From Geochorda sp036562495 (GTDB lineage: Bacteria; Bacillota; Limnochordia; Limnochordales; Geochordaceae), in NCBI GenBank assembly GCA_036562495.1, contig DATCKA010000030.1, positions 62,001 through 126,000 of the forward strand: a stretch of DNA of 64,000 nt, in the 5' to 3' direction. The first letter of the stretch is position 1; the number at the start of each line of letters is the position of its first letter. Positions 61,818 through 64,000 of this stretch are shown piece by piece. Under the pieces are notes generated by a model. The model was not told the origin of the DNA, searched no databases, and saw only the letters and a list, made by a program, of their open reading frames with translations. The position numbers were made by a program, and so were the translations under genes.

Positions 61818-62908
61818 CCCCACATCCCCCGGGGCACGGGGTGGCGCAGCAGCATGGCGGCGATGGCCTGGGCCAGAAGCCTCGCCGTGCGCATCGCGGC
61901 CTCCTCCCGGCTACGGTACGAACCCACCTCGATGAGCAGCGCGCCCGGGTGCACGTGCTGGTTGTAGCGCCGTTGCGGCTGGGCGATGATGCGCCGCAGC
62001 AGGCCCGGAAACCGGGCGTCCAGTTCATCGGCCAGCAGGCGTGCCACCGCCATGTTGTCGGCGCCTTCTCGCCCTCCCTGGCCGGTGCCGACCACGATGG
62101 CGATGCGCGCCACCTCCTCTCCGTCGACGGAGGTGATGAGCTCGCCCCCTTCCTGCGGGGCGTCCCGGTGCAGGTCGATGAGCAGGCGCAGCGAGGGATG
62201 TCGGGCCACCAGCGAACGGGCCGTCTCCAGCGAGCGGGCGTAGGCGGCGTTGAAGTCCGGCGTGTCGTGGAGCGTCGTCACGTGGATGGCCGGGATGCCG
62301 TACTCGTTGAGCGCCCGCACCAGTTCGGCGCCGACCCGCAGGACCCCCGTCTCCCGGCTCCCGAACCGGTGGTAGCCCTGCGGGTCGTCGGGGTCGTCCC
62401 GACCCGTCCGGTACATCTCCGAAGCGTGCGTGTGGTAGACGGCCACCCAGACGCCTCGCAGCGGGGCGGCGGCGGGTGGCCGCGCCGGCATGTCCCGGGG
62501 CGCGGCAGCGCTCGAGGAGGAGGCCGACGCCAGCGCCGGTCGAGCCTGCAGCGGCGCGGGCGCGATGGCCTCGTCCGCGTCGGCTGCTACGGCGGTCGAT
62601 GCGGCGAGCGGCCCCTCCGGGGGGACCCCGACGGGGGCGATGGCCCGGGTCGCCTGGGCGACGAGCCACCGTCCCCAGGCCTGCAGCCGCTGCCGTGGCG
62701 TGGGCGTCGGTCCCGGGTCCCGTTCCTCGAAGGAGGCCACGGCCGGCCCGGCCAGCCAGTCGACCACCCATGCCGGCAGCCGGGCCAGGGGCGGCATCAC
62801 GGACGGCCCCGCCACGAAGCCGGCGACGGCCACGACCAGCAGGGCCGCACGCCACAGGCTCGTCCCGCCGGGGACCATGATGACGACTCGCCGGTTTGCC
62901 CAGGGCAC
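61814..62908 (-). CDS. spoIIP: Stage II sporulation protein P (SpoIIP)
   Basis: 364 residues from the GTG at 62908, preceded by GGAGGGGGGAG. A membrane anchor (WRAALLVVAVAGFVAG) and a Pro/Ala-rich linker (~55-140) lead to the catalytic domain: VAVYHTHASEMYR (zinc-binding His/Glu), LLIDLHRDAP, IVVGTGQGGREGADN and ALLIEVGSYRS. It is an amidase and endopeptidase that with SpoIID degrades septal peptidoglycan during engulfment. Its stop and the murJ stop share a CTAG. Between gpr and lepA as in Bacillus. Confidence 0.93.
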   Translation of the reverse strand: MPWANRRVVIMVPGGTSLWRAALLVVAVAGFVAGPSVMPPLARLPAWVVDWLAGPAVASFEERDPGPTPTPRQRLQAWGRWLVAQATRAIAPVGVPPEGPLAASTAVAADADEAIAPAPLQARPALASASSSSAAAPRDMPARPPAAAPLRGVWVAVYHTHASEMYRTGRDDPDDPQGYHRFGSRETGVLRVGAELVRALNEYGIPAIHVTTLHDTPDFNAAYARSLETARSLVARHPSLRLLIDLHRDAPQEGGELITSVDGEEVARIAIVVGTGQGGREGADNMAVARLLADELDARFPGLLRRIIAQPQRRYNQHVHPGALLIEVGSYRSREEAAMRTARLLAQAIAAMLLRHPVPRGMWG

Positions 62909-62979
62909 CCCCGCTCCCCCCTCCGGCAGGGCAAGGTATGCCCCCGGCGACCGGCGCATGCCGGCGCTTCACGCGGCGC

Positions 62980-63354
62980 CTACGCCCGGGTGCGAGCAGA
63001 CAGCTCCAACAGCCACAAGAGCTGGTCGTAGAGTCGCGACAGTTCGACGAGGCTGTGGTAGGAGAAGCGGACGATGACGAGGATGCCTGCGGCCCCCGGG
63101 CCGGCCAGGAAGCGGTAGGAGGGATGGGTCTCGAGCAGGCTCAGGAGGCGGCCGAGCCGCTCCTCGGGGCCAGGCTCGGCACGCCGGCGGGACGTCGGCC
63201 GCTGGGATGCCAGGCGGATCCGGACCACCGCCGTGCCCCCACCCTCGGCCGATGGGAGAGCATGCACCTGCGGCGGCCCTTCCAGCCGGATCGGCCCGAC
63301 CGGGCGCCGGCGGCGGCCGCCCTCCAACGGGTGCGACGGACTACCCCGCAGCAC
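62980..63354 (-). CDS. Hypothetical protein between gpr and spoIIP
   Basis: 124 residues from a GTG with AGGGGG 5 nt upstream. Basic N-terminus, then GGGTAVVRIRLASQ, and a C-terminal half ETHPSYRFLAGPGAAGILVIVRFSYHSLVEL with an amphipathic final helix (SRLYDQLLWLLELSA). I do not recognise it. Position between two sporulation genes in the same direction suggests co-expression. Confidence 0.6.
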   Translation of the reverse strand: MLRGSPSHPLEGGRRRRPVGPIRLEGPPQVHALPSAEGGGTAVVRIRLASQRPTSRRRAEPGPEERLGRLLSLLETHPSYRFLAGPGAAGILVIVRFSYHSLVELSRLYDQLLWLLELSARTRA

Positions 63355-63430
63355 GTGAGCCCCCTCTTCGCCAAGCCCATCTTCGGCTCGCGGCGGGGGG
63401 ACTCCTCCGCCTCCCACCAGGTCCGGTCGG

Positions 63431-64000
63431 CTACTGGATGTAGCGGAGCACCTCGTCCAGGTCCAGGCCGGGGTGGAGGGCGGCGTTGATGGCGCCCGCC
63501 AGCAGTTCGGCGGCGTCGTCGATGAGCACGTCGATCTCCTTGGGCGTGACGATGAGGGACCCCATCCATTCCGCGGCCGTCGCCGCGGCCTGGCCTTCGG
63601 CGCCCGCCATGGGCGTGGCCTCGGCGTGCGCGTCTCGCAACAGCGGCGGGAAGGCTTGCGGGCGAATGGGCGGGGCCTGGCCGCCCCTACCGTCGGCATC
63701 CGCTCCAGGTCCGTCGGATGCCCCCTGGGCCAGCCGCAGGGCATGGATGACGGTCGGGACGCCCATGGCGATGACGGGGATGCCGAGCTCCTGGCGGTTG
63801 AGGGCCCGCCTCACGTTGCCGACGCCCGCTCCCGGCTGGATGCCGGCGTCGGCCAGCTGCACCGTCGTGCACAGCCGCTCGGGCGAACCGGCGGCCAGGG
63901 CATCCACGCAGATGAGGGCGGCCGGCTGGATCTGGCGCACCACGGCGGAGACGATCTCGCTGGTCTCGATCCCGGTGAGGCCCAGCACGCCCGGCGAGAT
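63431..64000 (-). CDS. gpr: Germination protease GPR, C-terminal part
   Basis: The 5' end lies beyond the window; 189 residues are visible. GVLGLTGIETSEIVSAVVRQ is the GPR hallmark, with ICVDALAAGSPERLCTTVQL carrying a catalytic-site Asp and IPVIAMGVPTVIHAL after it; LIVTPKEIDVLIDDAAELLA is the C-terminal block. GPR is an aspartic-type protease that degrades small acid-soluble spore proteins at germination, processed from a zymogen. Together with spoIIP it shows that the organism is a spore former. Confidence 0.95.
   Translation of the reverse strand: MSPGVLGLTGIETSEIVSAVVRQIQPAALICVDALAAGSPERLCTTVQLADAGIQPGAGVGNVRRALNRQELGIPVIAMGVPTVIHALRLAQGASDGPGADADGRGGQAPPIRPQAFPPLLRDAHAEATPMAGAEGQAAATAAEWMGSLIVTPKEIDVLIDDAAELLAGAINAALHPGLDLDEVLRYIQ

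Noticed and set aside
60476..63031. An 851-codon plus-strand open frame overlapping murJ and spoIIP
   Set aside because: Gly/Ala/Arg/Pro-rich and out of frame with murJ; its 3' half is antisense to spoIIP. MurJ and SpoIIP families explain the region.

Overview
The window is high-GC bacterial DNA (roughly 70% G+C by eye), densely packed and mostly transcribed from the minus strand. Gene content and order are those of an endospore-forming Firmicute: gpr, spoIIP, yqfC/yqfD, pgpH, sigI/rsgI, and the hrcA-grpE-dnaK-dnaJ operon under a perfect CIRCE element. The combination of very high GC with Bacillus-like gene order suggests a lineage such as Limnochordia, Symbiobacteriia or Thermaerobacter. That placement is inference; no rRNA gene is present to settle it.

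Layout, left to right. (1) 1-18.4 kb, minus strand: aspS (partial), hisS, a parvulin-TPR foldase, dtd, rel, apt, recJ, a LapA-like protein, a UbiB-like kinase, secF/secD, an HD hydrolase, yajC, tgt, queA, and at the head of this run a SigI-type sigma factor with an RsgI-like partner. This is the Bacillus queA-tgt-yajC ... secDF-recJ-apt-rel-dtd-hisS-aspS neighbourhood. (2) 18.5-24.0 kb, minus: cdd, a dgkA-PAP2 fusion, ybeY, pgpH, yqfD, yqfC, which is the Bacillus yqf block without phoH and era. (3) 24.2-32.2 kb, mostly plus: an inserted metabolic segment with a 1-pyrroline-5-carboxylate dehydrogenase, a peptide ABC importer (binding protein and two permeases, no ATPases), an amidohydrolase on the minus strand and a two-gene membrane/secreted cassette. 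(4) 32.3-35.4 kb, minus: an unknown protein, floA, an NfeD-type protein and rpsU, the rest of the yqf block. (5) 35.6-49.5 kb: accessory and metabolic genes on both strands (PAP2 phosphatase, HAD phosphatase, SARP-like regulator, radical SAM protein, Tpx, aldo/keto reductase, Nudix, FUN14, citrate synthase, flavin reductase, ComFB, DMT transporter, DUF763, type 5 uracil-DNA glycosylase, a beta-rich secreted protein, HisJ-like phosphatase, a stand-alone copy of a domain usually fused to mechanosensitive channels). (6) 49.6-64 kb: rsmE, prmA, the heat-shock operon, a second beta-rich secreted protein, hemW, lepA, murJ (plus), spoIIP, an orphan gene and gpr (partial).

Functionally the window is mostly core: translation and tRNA modification (aspS, hisS, dtd, tgt, queA, ybeY, lepA, prmA, rsmE, rpsU), protein export and folding (secDF, yajC, PpiC-TPR, DnaKJ/GrpE), stringent and cyclic-di-AMP signalling (rel, pgpH), envelope and sporulation (murJ, spoIIP, gpr, yqfCD, dgkA, floA). 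Control elements I can support are one strong sigma-A promoter plus CIRCE for the heat-shock operon, sigma-A-like promoters for secDF and for the radical SAM gene, an extended -10 for lepA, two intrinsic terminators, and strong hairpins between hrcA and grpE and between the peptide-binding protein and its permeases. I found no mobile element, CRISPR array, tRNA or rRNA. The most intriguing signals are the SigI/RsgI pair with an atypical RsgI ectodomain at the head of the queA operon, the hrcA-grpE hairpin with an apparent CTG start for grpE, the SARP-like regulator with inverted domain order, and several envelope hints (a peptide-binding protein without a lipobox, two beta-rich secreted proteins) that raise the question of an outer membrane.
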